64,000 nucleotides of DNA, from contig NZ_JAPFPY010000011.1 of assembly GCF_026240945.1 (NCBI RefSeq), positions 62,001 through 126,000 of the forward strand, read 5' to 3'. The position numbers and the translations under genes are program-made. The notes beneath the pieces are model-generated. The model had not been told where the DNA came from and made no database searches. It was given only the letters and a program-made list of their open reading frames with translations. Below are positions 28,161 to 37,247 of the stretch, in pieces. The stretch is from Mycolicibacterium sp. J2 (GTDB lineage Bacteria > Actinomycetota > Actinomycetes > Mycobacteriales > Mycobacteriaceae). Each line of letters opens with the position of its first letter. Positions within the stretch are counted from its first letter, which is position 1.

Positions 28161-28589
28161 ATGAATGTGCTCAAACGCATCTGGATTCCGCTGGTCATCC
28201 TGGTCGTGGTCGCCGTCGCCACGTTCACGGTGATGCGGGTGCGCACGTTCTTCGGTACCGGCCCCGGTTATGTGTCGACCGAGAACAGTGCCTCCGACGA
28301 GAGTGAGCCGTTCGACCCGAAGGTCGTCAAATACGAGATCTGGGGTACCGGCGCCACCGCGAACATCAACTACATGGACCTCGACGCCAAACCGCAGCGG
28401 GCCGACAATGCCCCGCTGCCGTGGACGTTGACGTTGAGCACCACCGCCCCGTCGGTATTCCCCACCATCTCCGCACAAGGTGACGGCGACAGCCTGTCCT
28501 GCCGTATCACCGTCGACGACGAGGTCAAGGACGAACGGACCGTGAACGGCGTCGGGGCGCACACGTACTGCCTGGTGAAGTCGGCATGA
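28161..28589 (+). CDS. MmpS-family membrane protein
   Basis: The 142-residue protein has one N-terminal membrane helix (about 8-25), a short linker and an extracytoplasmic beta domain with [18 protein letters not shown] and two Cys (SCRITV, TYCLVK), the MmpS pattern. MmpS4/MmpS5 are accessory subunits of MmpL4/MmpL5 exporters. The ATG at 28161 follows GGGGGA; the frame is open to a GTG at 28098. The stop overlaps the mmpL start (ATGA). Confidence 0.93.
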   Translation: MNVLKRIWIPLVILVVVAVATFTVMRVRTFFGTGPGYVSTENSASDESEPFDPKVVKYEIWGTGATANINYMDLDAKPQRADNAPLPWTLTLSTTAPSVFPTISAQGDGDSLSCRITVDDEVKDERTVNGVGAHTYCLVKSA

Positions 28590-31495
28590 CCACGCCCCCG
28601 GCTGCCACCCCTGCCGATCCGCCCACCGATGCCATCCCGACGGTGAAGCACCCGAACCGCACCTTCATCCCGCGCACCATCCGGACGCTGGCCCTGCCCA
28701 TCATCATCGGCTGGATCGCGATCATGGTCGTCCTGAACGCGATCGTTCCCCAGCTCGAAGAGGTCGGCAAACTCCGATCGGTGTCGATGAGTCCCGATAC
28801 CGCGCCATCGATGATTTCGATGAAGCGCGTCGGCGCGAACTTCGGCGAGTTCAAGTCGGACAGCTCGGCGATGGTGGTGCTGGAGGCCGATCATCAGCTC
28901 GGGGATGCCGAGCACAAGTTCTACGACGAGATGATCAAGAAGCTGGAAGCCGACACCAAACATGTCGAGCACATCCAGGACATGTGGGGTGATCCGCTGA
29001 CGGCGGCCGGCGCCCAGAGTGCCGACGGCAAGGCCACCTACGTCCAGGTGTATCTGGCCGGTAATCAGGGTGAGTCGCTGGCCAACGAGTCGGTCGAGGC
29101 GACCCAGAAGATCATCGACGGCATGACCCCACCACCGGGGTTGAAGGTGTTCGTGACCGGTCCGTCGGCGCTGATGGCCGATCAGCACATCGCGGGCGAC
29201 CGCAGCATGCAGATGATCACGATGCTGACCTTCGGCGTGATCATCCTGATGCTGCTGTTGATCTACCGATCGGCGGTCACGGTCTTCCTGGCGCTGGCCA
29301 TGGTCGCCGTCGAACTCGGCATCACCCGCGGATTCATCGCATTTCTCGGCTACCACGACATCATCGGGCTGTCGACGTTCGCCACCAACCTGTTGGTGAC
29401 GCTGGCGATCGCCGCGTCGACCGACTACGCGATCTTCCTGATCGGGCGCTATCAGGAGGCCCGCAGCGTCGGCGAAGACCGCGAAACCGCCTACTACACG
29501 ATGTATCACGGCACCGCGCACGTGATCCTGGGCTCCGGTATGACCATCGCCGGCGCGACGTTCTGCCTGCACTTCACCAAACTCCCCTATTTCGTCTCCC
29601 TCGGTGTGCCTCTGGCCATCGGCATGGTGGTCGCGGTTTTTGCCGCGCTGACCTTGGGCCCGGCCGTGATCACCGTGGCGTCGCGGTTCGGCAAGACCCT
29701 CGAGCCCAAGCGGGCCATGCGTACTCGGGGTTGGCGCAAGATCGGCGCGCTGATCGTGCGCTGGCCGGGCCCGGTGTTGGTCGCGACGATCGCGCTGTCG
29801 ATGGTCGGCCTGTTGACCCTGCCGGGGTACCGCGCCGGCTACAACGACCGCAATTACCTGCCATCCGACATCCCGGCCAACGTCGGGTACGCGGCGGCGG
29901 ACCGGCATTTCAACCAGGCCCGGATGAACCCCGAGCTGTTGATGATCGAAAGCGATCACGATCTGCGCAATTCCGCGGACTTCCTGGTGATCGACAAGAT
30001 CGCCAAGGCGGTGTTCCGCACCCCGGGTATCGGCCGGGTACAGGCCATCACCCGCCCGCAGGGCACCCCGATCGAGCACACCTCGATCCCGTTCCAGATC
30101 AGCATGCAGGGCACTTCTCAGAAAATGAACGAGAAGTACCAGCAGGACATGATGGCCACCATGCTCAAGCAGGCCGACGATATGCAGACCACCATCGACA
30201 ACATGACCAAGATGCAGAACATCACGGCGCAGATGGCGGCCACCACGCATTCGATGGTCACCAAGATGAAGAACATGACCCTCGATATCGCCGAATTGCG
30301 GGACCACATCGCCGATTTCGACGATTTCTTCCGCCCGATCCGCAACTACCTGTACTGGGAACCGCACTGCTACGACATCCCGTCGTGCTGGGCGATCCGG
30401 TCGATCTTCGACACCCTCGACGGGATCGACACCATGACCGACGACATCCAGCAGTTGATGCCGGACATGGAGCGGCTGGACACGTTGATGCCCCAGATGG
30501 TGGCGTTGATGCCGTCGATGATCGCGACGATGAAGAACATGAAGACCTACATGCTGACCATGTATCAGACCCAGAAGGGCATACAGGATCAGATGTCGGC
30601 GATGCAGGACAACTCGTCGGCCATGGGCGAAGCGTTCGACGCCTCGCGCAATGACGACTCCTTCTACCTGCCGCCGGAGACGTTCGACAATCCCGAATTC
30701 AAGCGGGGTATGAAGAACTTCATCTCCCCCGACGGGAAGTCGGTGCGCTTCATCATCAGCCACGACGGCGATCCGATGAGCGCAGAAGGTATCTCGCATA
30801 TCGAGGCGATCAAGCAGGCCGCCAAGGAAGCGATCAAGGGCACCCCGCTGGAGGGCTCCAGAATCTACCTGGCCGGAACCGCATCGGTGTTCAAGGACAT
30901 GGCCGACGCGTCCAAGTACGACTTGATGATCGCCGGCATCGCCTCGCTGTGTTTGATCTTCATCATCATGCTGATCATCACCAGGGCGGTGGTGGCCGCC
31001 GCCGTCATCGTCGGTACCGTGCTGCTCTCGCTGGGCACGTCGTTCGGCCTGTCGGTGTTGATCTGGCAGCACATCATCGGGCAACCGCTGCACTGGCTGG
31101 TGCTGGCGATGTCGGTGATCATCCTGCTGGCCGTCGGTTCGGACTACAACCTGCTGTTGGTATCCCGGTTCAAGGAGGAGATCCATGCCGGGCTGAACAC
31201 CGGCATCATCCGATCCATGGGCGGGACCGGATCGGTGGTCACCTCAGCGGGTCTGGTGTTCGCCTTCACCATGATCTCCATGGCGGTCAGCGATCTGATC
31301 GTCATCGGGCAGGTCGGCACGACGATCGGTCTTGGTCTGTTGTTCGACACGTTGATCATCCGGTCGTTCATGACCCCGGCGATCGCCGCGCTGCTGGGCA
31401 AGTGGTTCTGGTGGCCGCAACGCGTGCGTCAGCGCCCGGTGCCCGAGCCGTGGCCGGCGCCCATCCAGAAAGAGTCCGAGGAGGCCCTGTCATGA
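28586..31495 (+). CDS. MmpL-family RND exporter (MmpL4/5-like)
   Basis: The 969-residue protein has twelve predicted membrane helices in two halves and the proton-relay Asp-Tyr pairs D280-Y (STDYAIF) and D853-Y (GSDYNLLL). The second extracytoplasmic loop carries the long Met-rich helical hairpin (about 505-690, MxxM repeats) of the MmpL4/MmpL5 subfamily. Those pumps export siderophores and, in some species, glycopeptidolipids or drugs; the sequence alone does not separate these. It is coupled to mmpS upstream and to the DUF732 gene downstream by ATGA overlaps. Confidence 0.95.
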   Translation: MTTPPAATPADPPTDAIPTVKHPNRTFIPRTIRTLALPIIIGWIAIMVVLNAIVPQLEEVGKLRSVSMSPDTAPSMISMKRVGANFGEFKSDSSAMVVLEADHQLGDAEHKFYDEMIKKLEADTKHVEHIQDMWGDPLTAAGAQSADGKATYVQVYLAGNQGESLANESVEATQKIIDGMTPPPGLKVFVTGPSALMADQHIAGDRSMQMITMLTFGVIILMLLLIYRSAVTVFLALAMVAVELGITRGFIAFLGYHDIIGLSTFATNLLVTLAIAASTDYAIFLIGRYQEARSVGEDRETAYYTMYHGTAHVILGSGMTIAGATFCLHFTKLPYFVSLGVPLAIGMVVAVFAALTLGPAVITVASRFGKTLEPKRAMRTRGWRKIGALIVRWPGPVLVATIALSMVGLLTLPGYRAGYNDRNYLPSDIPANVGYAAADRHFNQARMNPELLMIESDHDLRNSADFLVIDKIAKAVFRTPGIGRVQAITRPQGTPIEHTSIPFQISMQGTSQKMNEKYQQDMMATMLKQADDMQTTIDNMTKMQNITAQMAATTHSMVTKMKNMTLDIAELRDHIADFDDFFRPIRNYLYWEPHCYDIPSCWAIRSIFDTLDGIDTMTDDIQQLMPDMERLDTLMPQMVALMPSMIATMKNMKTYMLTMYQTQKGIQDQMSAMQDNSSAMGEAFDASRNDDSFYLPPETFDNPEFKRGMKNFISPDGKSVRFIISHDGDPMSAEGISHIEAIKQAAKEAIKGTPLEGSRIYLAGTASVFKDMADASKYDLMIAGIASLCLIFIIMLIITRAVVAAAVIVGTVLLSLGTSFGLSVLIWQHIIGQPLHWLVLAMSVIILLAVGSDYNLLLVSRFKEEIHAGLNTGIIRSMGGTGSVVTSAGLVFAFTMISMAVSDLIVIGQVGTTIGLGLLFDTLIIRSFMTPAIAALLGKWFWWPQRVRQRPVPEPWPAPIQKESEEALS

Positions 31496-31854
31496 GATTC
31501 GTCGGCGTGAACCATGCTGCCGCTGTAATCGCCTGCGCTGCCGTGGCTTTGGCAGCACCGGCAACCGCGGACCCGGCTTATGACCGGGATCCGGACACCA
31601 ACTTCGCCCACGAATTGCACACCTACGGCATCTACGGGCAAAAGGACTACAACGCCTGGATCGGCAAACTGGTCTGCAAACGCCTCTACAACAACGTCGA
31701 CCACGACGCCTACGCCTCAGCCAAATTCATCGGCGACAACCTCGACCGCCACAACAGCACCCAACAGAACTGGCAATTCCTCGGTGCCGCCCTGAACTAC
31801 TACTGCCCCGACAAACGCGTCATCCTCGACCAGGTCGCGGCCGCCCAGCACTAG
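31492..31854 (+). CDS. secreted DUF732-family protein
   Basis: The 120-residue protein has a signal peptide (1-26) and a short helical DUF732 domain with Cys62 and Cys105 likely disulfide bonded. The family is abundant in mycobacteria and of unknown function. Its ATG overlaps the mmpL stop codon, so it is produced together with the exporter and is a candidate periplasmic accessory of it. The gene at 31867 follows 12 bases later. Confidence 0.88.
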   Translation: MRFVGVNHAAAVIACAAVALAAPATADPAYDRDPDTNFAHELHTYGIYGQKDYNAWIGKLVCKRLYNNVDHDAYASAKFIGDNLDRHNSTQQNWQFLGAALNYYCPDKRVILDQVAAAQH

Positions 31855-31866
31855 GAAGGAACACCC

Positions 31867-32328
31867 ATGACCCACAGAGGAATCCGATTCGGTGTCGCCG
31901 CCGCAGCCCTGGCCGGCGCCCTGGCCACCTCCGGCATCGCCTCAGGCATCGCTTCAGCCGATGCCACCGACGACTACCCCATCCCCAACCGCATCCTGCG
32001 CACCCCCTGCACCGCCGAACAAATCATGGCCGCCGCCCGCGACGTCGAACCCGTCTACTACGAGCGCTACATGATCGACTACAACAACAAACCCGCCGCC
32101 GACCAACAAGGCGCCCAAGACCGCATCCACTGGTTCTTCTCCCTGGACTACGCCGGCCGCCGCCAATACTCCGAAGACACCGCCACCAACGCCTTCTACG
32201 AACAAATGTCCTGGCGCTGGCCCAACTGGGCCAAACTGTTCTTCAACAACAAAGGCGTCGCCGCCCACACCACCGACATCTGCCAGAACTACCCACCAAA
32301 CGACATGTCCGTCTGGGACTGGCACTAG
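31867..32328 (+). CDS. secreted Rv0455c-like protein (siderophore secretion factor family)
   Basis: The 153-residue protein has a signal peptide (about 1-32) and a helical domain containing DYPIPNRILRTPC, PVYYERYMIDYNN, HWFFSL, FFNNKGV and NDMSVWDW, with Cys48/Cys139 as a probable disulfide. These motifs are those of M. tuberculosis Rv0455c, a secreted protein reported to be required for siderophore secretion with MmpS4/MmpL4. Here it is in one transcription unit with mmpS and mmpL, whereas in M. tuberculosis it lies a few genes away. AGGAAGGA precedes the ATG. Confidence 0.88.
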   Translation: MTHRGIRFGVAAAALAGALATSGIASGIASADATDDYPIPNRILRTPCTAEQIMAAARDVEPVYYERYMIDYNNKPAADQQGAQDRIHWFFSLDYAGRRQYSEDTATNAFYEQMSWRWPNWAKLFFNNKGVAAHTTDICQNYPPNDMSVWDWH

Positions 32329-32339
32329 GCCTTCGCCAC

Positions 32340-33581
32340 TCAGTGCGTGGCGGCGGTGATCGCCGGCTCGGCGGTGTCGTCGGTTTCCGACCGGCCGTTG
32401 CGGGTGAAGGCGATCGCCGCAGCGGCCAGCACCGCCGCCGCGAACATGGCAATGCCCATGGGCACGGCGCTGCGTTCGCCGGCGAGCCCAACCAAAGGCG
32501 AGGCACCTGCGCCGAGCGCGTATTGCAGGAATCCCAGCACCGCTGACCCGGTGCCAGCCGCATAGCGGACCTCGGCGGTCGCCAGTGCCATGGCGTTGCC
32601 CACGACCAGACCCATGCTGGCCGCGAACCCGGCCATCAGCGCGATCGTCGGCAGCGGTGCCACACCGCCGGCAGTGACGGTGAGCAACAGCAAGCCGGTG
32701 ACGATCACCATTGCCGCGATGCCGCCGAGCATCAGCCGTCGCGGCGCGATCCGCACCACCAGCCGAGCCGAGAGCCAGTTCATCGCTGCCATCACCACCG
32801 CGCAACCGCCGAACGTCAGCGAGTACCACCGGGGTGACAAGCCGACGATGTTCTGCAGGACGAATGGTGAGGCAGAGATATAGGAGAACAGTGCGGTGAA
32901 GACGAAGGCCAGTGCCAACGCGTAGCCGACGAAACGGCGGTTGGACAGCACGGTGCCCGCGCTCGACCACAGCGCCGTCAGCCCCCCGGGCCTGCGCCGG
33001 TCGCGGGGTAGCGACTCCTGGGTGAAGAACACGACACCGAGCACCATCAGGGCGTTCAACGCAGCCAGCGCGATGAACACGGCGCGCCACCCGAAGTCGG
33101 CGACGATGAATCCGCCCAGTACCGGTGCGAGGACCGGGGCCAATGCGCCGATGACCATCAGCACGCCGAACAGCCGGGCGGCCTCCACGCCCTCGGTGCG
33201 GTCGGCGACGATGGCGCGGGAGATCACCACACCCGCCGCCCCCGCGAAACCCTGGACGAATCGCAAGGCGATCAAAACCTCGACCGAGGGGCTGATGATG
33301 CACAACAGGCTGGCCAGCAGGCAGATCACGGTGCCGACGAGCAATGGTGTGCGCCGGCCGTAGCGGTCGGACAACGGGCCGATCACCAATTGACCGACGG
33401 CGAGCCCGATCAGCAGCGCAGTGAGTGTCAGTTGGATCATGGGCGCCGACGTGCCGAATTCCGTGGCCATCGCGGGAAACGCCGACAGGTACATGTCGAT
33501 GGACAGCGGTGGGACGGCGGACAGCAGGGCCAAGACAGCGATCAGCGGCGCGGGCGCCGCGTGGCGGACGGGTCGGGTCAC
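32340..33581 (-). CDS. Bcr/CflA-type MFS drug efflux transporter
   Basis: The 413-residue protein has twelve membrane helices and the DHA1/Bcr-CflA hallmarks: PLSIDMYLSAFPAM in helix 1 and GPLSDRYGRRTPLL in loop 2-3. Such proton antiporters expel chloramphenicol, bicyclomycin or other drugs. The divergent MarR gene with a palindromic operator between them indicates ligand-inducible expression. Confidence 0.92.
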   Translation of the reverse strand: MTRPVRHAAPAPLIAVLALLSAVPPLSIDMYLSAFPAMATEFGTSAPMIQLTLTALLIGLAVGQLVIGPLSDRYGRRTPLLVGTVICLLASLLCIISPSVEVLIALRFVQGFAGAAGVVISRAIVADRTEGVEAARLFGVLMVIGALAPVLAPVLGGFIVADFGWRAVFIALAALNALMVLGVVFFTQESLPRDRRRPGGLTALWSSAGTVLSNRRFVGYALALAFVFTALFSYISASPFVLQNIVGLSPRWYSLTFGGCAVVMAAMNWLSARLVVRIAPRRLMLGGIAAMVIVTGLLLLTVTAGGVAPLPTIALMAGFAASMGLVVGNAMALATAEVRYAAGTGSAVLGFLQYALGAGASPLVGLAGERSAVPMGIAMFAAAVLAAAAIAFTRNGRSETDDTAEPAITAATH

Positions 33582-33608
33582 GTAGGAAACCTCAGGTCAT
33601 TGGTTATG

Positions 33609-33636
33609 GATACATACCTATTTGATCATATGTATC
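33609..33636. promoter_or_regulatory. MarR operator between efflux pump and regulator
   Basis: GATACATA (33609-33616) and TATGTATC (33629-33636) form a perfect 8-base inverted repeat with a 12-base centre. A second, offset repeat ACCTAT (33616-33621) / ATAGGT (33642-33647) interleaves with it. The AT-rich site covers the promoters of both divergent genes; TAAACT (33647-33652) lies 6 bases before the MarR ATG. Confidence 0.65.
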
Positions 33637-33658
33637 TAGTCATAGGTAAACTCGGGTG

Positions 33659-34156
33659 ATGCCCACCACACCCTCGCCGGACTCGGGGATCCGGGATCTG
33701 GCCCTCGCATTGCACGACGTGTCATGGCGACTGGCCCGCATCGGCCCGGCACGAGCCGGGCTCGACCCCCTCCCCTCCTCCGAGGTGGCGGTGTTGCGCG
33801 CGATCGTCGACGAGCCGGGCTCCAGCGTGTCCGATGTCGCGGCGGCGGTCTCCATGCAGCCGAGCAATGTCAGCGCCGCGATCCGGACCCTCACGGAGCG
33901 GGGCTTGGTCTCGAAAACCCCTCGGGAAGATGACCGCCGGGTATCGGTCCTACACCCAACCCATAAGGCCCGCACCGAAAAAGACGCCATCGATGACGCG
34001 CTGACCGACAGCGTCGCCGAGCTGCTCGCCGGGTTGCCGCCCGAGTCGGTGGCTGCACTACTGGCCGCCGCCCCTGCCATGCGACGGCTGTCGGACAGCT
34101 TGGCACGACCATCCAAGCCCGTCGTTGCCAGAATTGTACGAGTTGGATCAGATTGA
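33659..34156 (+). CDS. MarR-family transcriptional regulator
   Basis: The 165-residue protein has the winged helix of MarR regulators: LPSSEVAVLRAIV, SVSDVAAAVSMQPSNVSAAIRTL (recognition helix) and the wing KTPREDDRRVSVLHPT. It probably represses the divergent Bcr/CflA pump and itself through the intervening operator and is released by a pump substrate. The ATG at 33659 matches a leaderless promoter; a GTG at 33656 is the alternative. Confidence 0.9.
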   Translation: MPTTPSPDSGIRDLALALHDVSWRLARIGPARAGLDPLPSSEVAVLRAIVDEPGSSVSDVAAAVSMQPSNVSAAIRTLTERGLVSKTPREDDRRVSVLHPTHKARTEKDAIDDALTDSVAELLAGLPPESVAALLAAAPAMRRLSDSLARPSKPVVARIVRVGSD

Positions 34157-34441
34157 TGAAATATGTTGGTTATCAACATATTTCACAACCAACATATACT
34201 TCAGTTCAACGGCAACAGGTTTCACCACGACAGTGTTCTGAATCAGCGGGAGCGAACGCTGAGGCACTGGGCGGCAACATGTTTGCGAGGCCATCAGGCG
34301 ACGGGTCATCCAGGTCGAATCATGGCCCCCATCAAAGGCGTTCACCTGCGCTTTTGTGAGTTTATTAATTGAATTCATGAATTGTGAAGGGAGTCACAGA
34401 TTTTTGCTCCCTCACAAATTGCTCTGTTAGTGTCCGTCCGC
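34157..34441. other. AT-rich intergenic region with nested palindromes
   Basis: This 285-base gap is much richer in A/T than its surroundings and contains no convincing gene. Immediately after the MarR stop is a 27-base perfect dyad, GAAATATGTTG (34158-34168) with CAACATATTTC (34174-34184); a third half-site CAACATAT is at 34190-34197. Further on are AATTCATGAATT (34372-34383) and a bulged hairpin TTGTGA-GGGAG / CTCCC-TCACAA (34382-34417). It may combine a terminator for the MarR gene, an operator and the promoter of the NlpC/P60 gene. Confidence 0.6.
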
Positions 34442-35008
34442 ATGTTTGCTCTTGCGTCGCTCTTGGCGCTCGTCAACCAGGTTTCGGGCACGCCGTACAT
34501 CCCCGGTGGGGACTCCCCGGCGGGAACGGATTGCTCAGGCCTGGCATCCTGGGTCAGCAACGCCGCGACCGACCGGCCCGTGTTCGGTGATCGTTTCCAC
34601 ACCGGGAACGAGGAACGGGCCCTGCTGGCCCGCGGCTTCAAATACGGCACCGCACCGAACGCACTGGTGATCGGGTGGAACGGCCGCCATACCGCGGTGA
34701 CACTGCCAGACGGCACGCCGGTGTCCTCAGGAGAGGGCGGTGGCGTCCGCATCGGCGGCGGCGGCGCCTATCAGCCCCAGTTCACCCACCACATGTACCT
34801 GCCGATGCCCACCGACGCGCCGGACCCGAACACGCCGGTCGATGCCCCGCCGGCGGCTCCCGTCGAATTCCTGCCGCCGGCCCCTGCCGAGGTACCGCCG
34901 CCCGCGCCCGCGGACTTCGTGTCACCGGCCCCGGCCGATGTGCCGCCCGCCCCGGCCGACGCACCCCCGCCGCCCGCGGCACCTGCCCCCGGCGATGTAG
35001 CGGTCTGA
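34442..35008 (+). CDS. NlpC/P60-type peptidase with Pro-rich tail, no clear signal peptide
   Basis: The 188-residue protein starts with an NlpC/P60-like domain: GGDSPAGTDCSGLASWV with Cys31, and NGRHTAVTLPDG with His83, so the catalytic pair is intact. The C-terminal 70 residues are Pro/Ala repeats (PAPADVPPAPADAP), as in wall-associated proteins. Only a short hydrophobic stretch (MFALASLLALVNQV) precedes the domain, and this is probably the domain's first helix and not a cleavable signal. It may be 5'-truncated, exported by another route, or start at the GTG at 34430. It resembles endopeptidase domains found in phage tail proteins. Confidence 0.75.
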   Translation: MFALASLLALVNQVSGTPYIPGGDSPAGTDCSGLASWVSNAATDRPVFGDRFHTGNEERALLARGFKYGTAPNALVIGWNGRHTAVTLPDGTPVSSGEGGGVRIGGGGAYQPQFTHHMYLPMPTDAPDPNTPVDAPPAAPVEFLPPAPAEVPPPAPADFVSPAPADVPPAPADAPPPPAAPAPGDVAV

Positions 35009-35012
35009 GCGG

Positions 35013-36260
35013 TCACACGTAACGGTTGCGGCCGGCCAGTGCGCCGGTGACCATCTGGATCGCATAGACCGCCAGAACCAGGCCCCAGGACACCGTCCAG
35101 CCGCCCGTGACCTCGTGCAACAGGCCGAACAGGAACGGACCCACACCGGCCAGCAGATAGCCGATACCCTGCGCCATGCCCGACAGCCGCGCGGTGTCGG
35201 CGGCATCGCGCGAACGCAACGCGATGACCGTGAGCGCCAGCGAGAAGACGCTCATCCCGAGGCCGAGCAGGACACTCCACAGCAGGGGCGCAGCATCGGG
35301 TGCCGCGGCCAGGCCGATCACCCCGGCGAAGCCGAGCACACCGAGGCCGACGATCCACCCACTCTGGCTGGACTGCCGGGCGGCCGCCGGTGCGATCACG
35401 ATGCTCACCGGCACGGCCAGCACGGAGACCAGTCCGAGCAGCAACCCGGCGGCGCCCTTGCTCATAACGCCGTCGATGAAGACTGCGGGCAGCCATCCCA
35501 TCACGACGTAGGCGAGAAACGCCTGGCAACCGAAAAACAGGGTGATGGTCCACGCCAACGGACTGCGGAGCATCGAGGGACGCGACGGCAACGGGTCGGT
35601 GTCGCGCCGCGGCGGGGCCACCGAGGTTGCACCGCCGCGCCGGGTCGCCGCCAGCCAGGCCGCCAGGGCGAGTGCGGCCAGCGCCGCCCACGCGCCGAGG
35701 GCGGTACGCCATCCCGACAGCGCGTCGATGGCAGGGGTCACGGCCGAGCCGAGGGCACCGCCGCCCTGCAGGGCGGCGGTGTACACGCCGGTCATCACAC
35801 CGATCCGCGCCGGAAACGACCGCTTGATGACGACAGGAATGAGGACGTTGATCAACGCGATCCCGGCGGTCGCAACGAGGGTGCCGCCGACGACGACCAG
35901 GGGCCCGTCCACCACTCGCACCACCAGCCCGATGCTGAGCACGATCAGGGCCACGGTGATCGCGCGGTCCACGCCGACCCTGGCGGCCAACCGCGGCGCG
36001 GCCAGACCGGCGGCGGCGAAGCAGAGGCCGGGCAGCGTGGTCAAAACCCCGGCCCAGATCGCGGAGGCACCCAACGAGTCGCGCATATCGCCCAACAACG
36101 GACCCACACTCGTGATCGCAGGGCGAAGATTGAGGGCAGTGAGTACGACAGCCAACGTCAACAGCAGGCCGCTGGTCGCCGGTCGCGCCGCGAGAGTGCC
36201 CGCGGCGGGCGGGCGGTCGATGGTGTTGCTGTGGCGAGAGTCGGTCACTGGAGTTAGCAT
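35013..36260 (-). CDS. CynX/NimT-type MFS transporter
   Basis: The 415-residue protein has twelve membrane helices and the CynX/NimT pattern: LNLRPAITSVGPLL in the first helix, MTGVYTAALQGGGALGSA in the fifth-helix region and DAADTARLSGMAQGIGYLLAG late. Relatives carry cyanate, nitroimidazoles or organic anions. The start is the ATG at 36260; an upstream in-frame ATG at 36269 falls in the operator. The divergent FadR-type regulator gene and the dyad in between suggest regulation by that protein. Confidence 0.9.
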   Translation of the reverse strand: MLTPVTDSRHSNTIDRPPAAGTLAARPATSGLLLTLAVVLTALNLRPAITSVGPLLGDMRDSLGASAIWAGVLTTLPGLCFAAAGLAAPRLAARVGVDRAITVALIVLSIGLVVRVVDGPLVVVGGTLVATAGIALINVLIPVVIKRSFPARIGVMTGVYTAALQGGGALGSAVTPAIDALSGWRTALGAWAALAALALAAWLAATRRGGATSVAPPRRDTDPLPSRPSMLRSPLAWTITLFFGCQAFLAYVVMGWLPAVFIDGVMSKGAAGLLLGLVSVLAVPVSIVIAPAAARQSSQSGWIVGLGVLGFAGVIGLAAAPDAAPLLWSVLLGLGMSVFSLALTVIALRSRDAADTARLSGMAQGIGYLLAGVGPFLFGLLHEVTGGWTVSWGLVLAVYAIQMVTGALAGRNRYV

Positions 36261-36266
36261 GCCATA

Positions 36267-36283
36267 CATCCCATGATTGGATG
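36267..36283. promoter_or_regulatory. FadR/GntR-type operator
   Basis: CATCC (36267-36271) and GGATG (36279-36283) form a dyad with a 7-base centre in the 37-base gap between the divergent transporter and GntR genes, just before the regulator's AGAGG ribosome binding site. Confidence 0.5.
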
Positions 36284-36297
36284 AAAGAGGTCTGTGT

Positions 36298-36975
36298 GTG
36301 CCTTTAGCCACGACACGTCGAACCGGACTCGTCGATCAGGTCATCGACCAGCTCCGCGCGTCGGTGACAGCCGGGGAGTACCCCATCGGGACCAAGATCC
36401 CCACCGAGCCCACCCTGGCCGAGGCACTGGGTGTCGGTCGCAATACCGTGCGGGAAGCCGTCCGCGCGCTGGCGCACGGCGGCATCTTGGAGGTTCGGCA
36501 GGGTGACGGCACCTACGTCCGCGCCACCAGCGAAGTGTCCGGGGCGCTGCGCCGACTCTGCGGCTCCGAATTACGCGAGGTGCTGCAGGTCCGCCGATGC
36601 CTGGAGGTGGAGGGAGCCCGGCTCGCCGCCACCGCCCGCACCGACGCCGATCTCGCGGAACTATGGCACTTGCTGCAGCGCCGCGACGAACTCCAGAACG
36701 AGCACGACATGGAGGGTTTCGCGCGCGCGGACGCCGAGCTCCATTTCGCTGTGGTGCGCGGTTCCCACAACACCGTGCTCACCGAGCTCTATCGCGGCCT
36801 CACCGAGGTGGTGCTCGCCAGCGTGGCCACCACCACGCATCAGACGGCAGCGGCCGCCCACATCAGGCACCGAGGCCTGGTGGAAGCGATCGATGCGCAG
36901 GATGTCGACCGCGCCGGCCGCGAGGCGGGCGGTTTCCTCGACGAACTGCTGGGCGAACTGCCCGACCGCGCCTAG
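36298..36975 (+). CDS. GntR-family regulator, FadR subfamily
   Basis: The 225-residue protein has an N-terminal winged helix (about 8-75: TEPTLAEALGVGRNTVREAVRALAHGG, then QGDGTYVRA) and a C-terminal helical FCD ligand domain (about 85-220) with RRCLEVEGARLA and the metal-type His residues in ADAELHFAVVRGSHN and IRHRGLVEAI. FCD proteins respond to small organic acids. The GTG at 36298 follows AGAGG. It is probably the regulator of the divergent CynX-type transporter. Confidence 0.9.
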   Translation: MPLATTRRTGLVDQVIDQLRASVTAGEYPIGTKIPTEPTLAEALGVGRNTVREAVRALAHGGILEVRQGDGTYVRATSEVSGALRRLCGSELREVLQVRRCLEVEGARLAATARTDADLAELWHLLQRRDELQNEHDMEGFARADAELHFAVVRGSHNTVLTELYRGLTEVVLASVATTTHQTAAAAHIRHRGLVEAIDAQDVDRAGREAGGFLDELLGELPDRA

Positions 36976-36980
36976 ATCGG

Positions 36981-37247
36981 CTATTCGGGGCGCAGGTCGG
37001 CGCTGTCGACGAACGTCAGCCAGCCGCTGTCGAGTTGGACGGCCCAGCGGCGGGCCGGATCGGCGATGTGGTTGTCGCCGACGGATACCGCGTAACCGGC
37101 GGCATCACCGAAGTCGTCGATGACGACGCCGCGTGCCTCCTCGTCGGTGTCCGGGTGGACCAGCACCCGGACGTTGACGGCGAGTCCGCCGTCACTGTTG
37201 TTGTCGTCGCCGGCGGTGTCGGCATCCACGATTTCCTGAGCGGTCAC
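36981..37247 (-). CDS. conserved hypothetical protein, 88 aa
   Basis: This small cytoplasmic protein has an acidic N-terminus and a compact beta-rich body: VRVLVHPDTDEEARGVVIDDFGD, YAVSVGDNHIADPARRW and DSGWLTFVDSADL. The pattern of one barrel-like domain of about 65 residues recurs in mycobacteria, but I know of no function. The start is the GTG at 37247. Its stop is 5 bases from the convergent GntR stop. Confidence 0.65.
   Translation of the reverse strand: MTAQEIVDADTAGDDNNSDGGLAVNVRVLVHPDTDEEARGVVIDDFGDAAGYAVSVGDNHIADPARRWAVQLDSGWLTFVDSADLRPE

Noticed and set aside
28370..31186. 938-codon open frame antisense to mmpL
   Set aside because: It is His/Asp/Arg-rich with no fold-like pattern and mirrors the mmpL gene; the long frame is a product of GC-rich codon bias.
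34148..34378. 76-codon minus-strand frame in the AT-rich gap
   Set aside because: It is made of the dyad sequences read through, has no plausible start signal and no motif.
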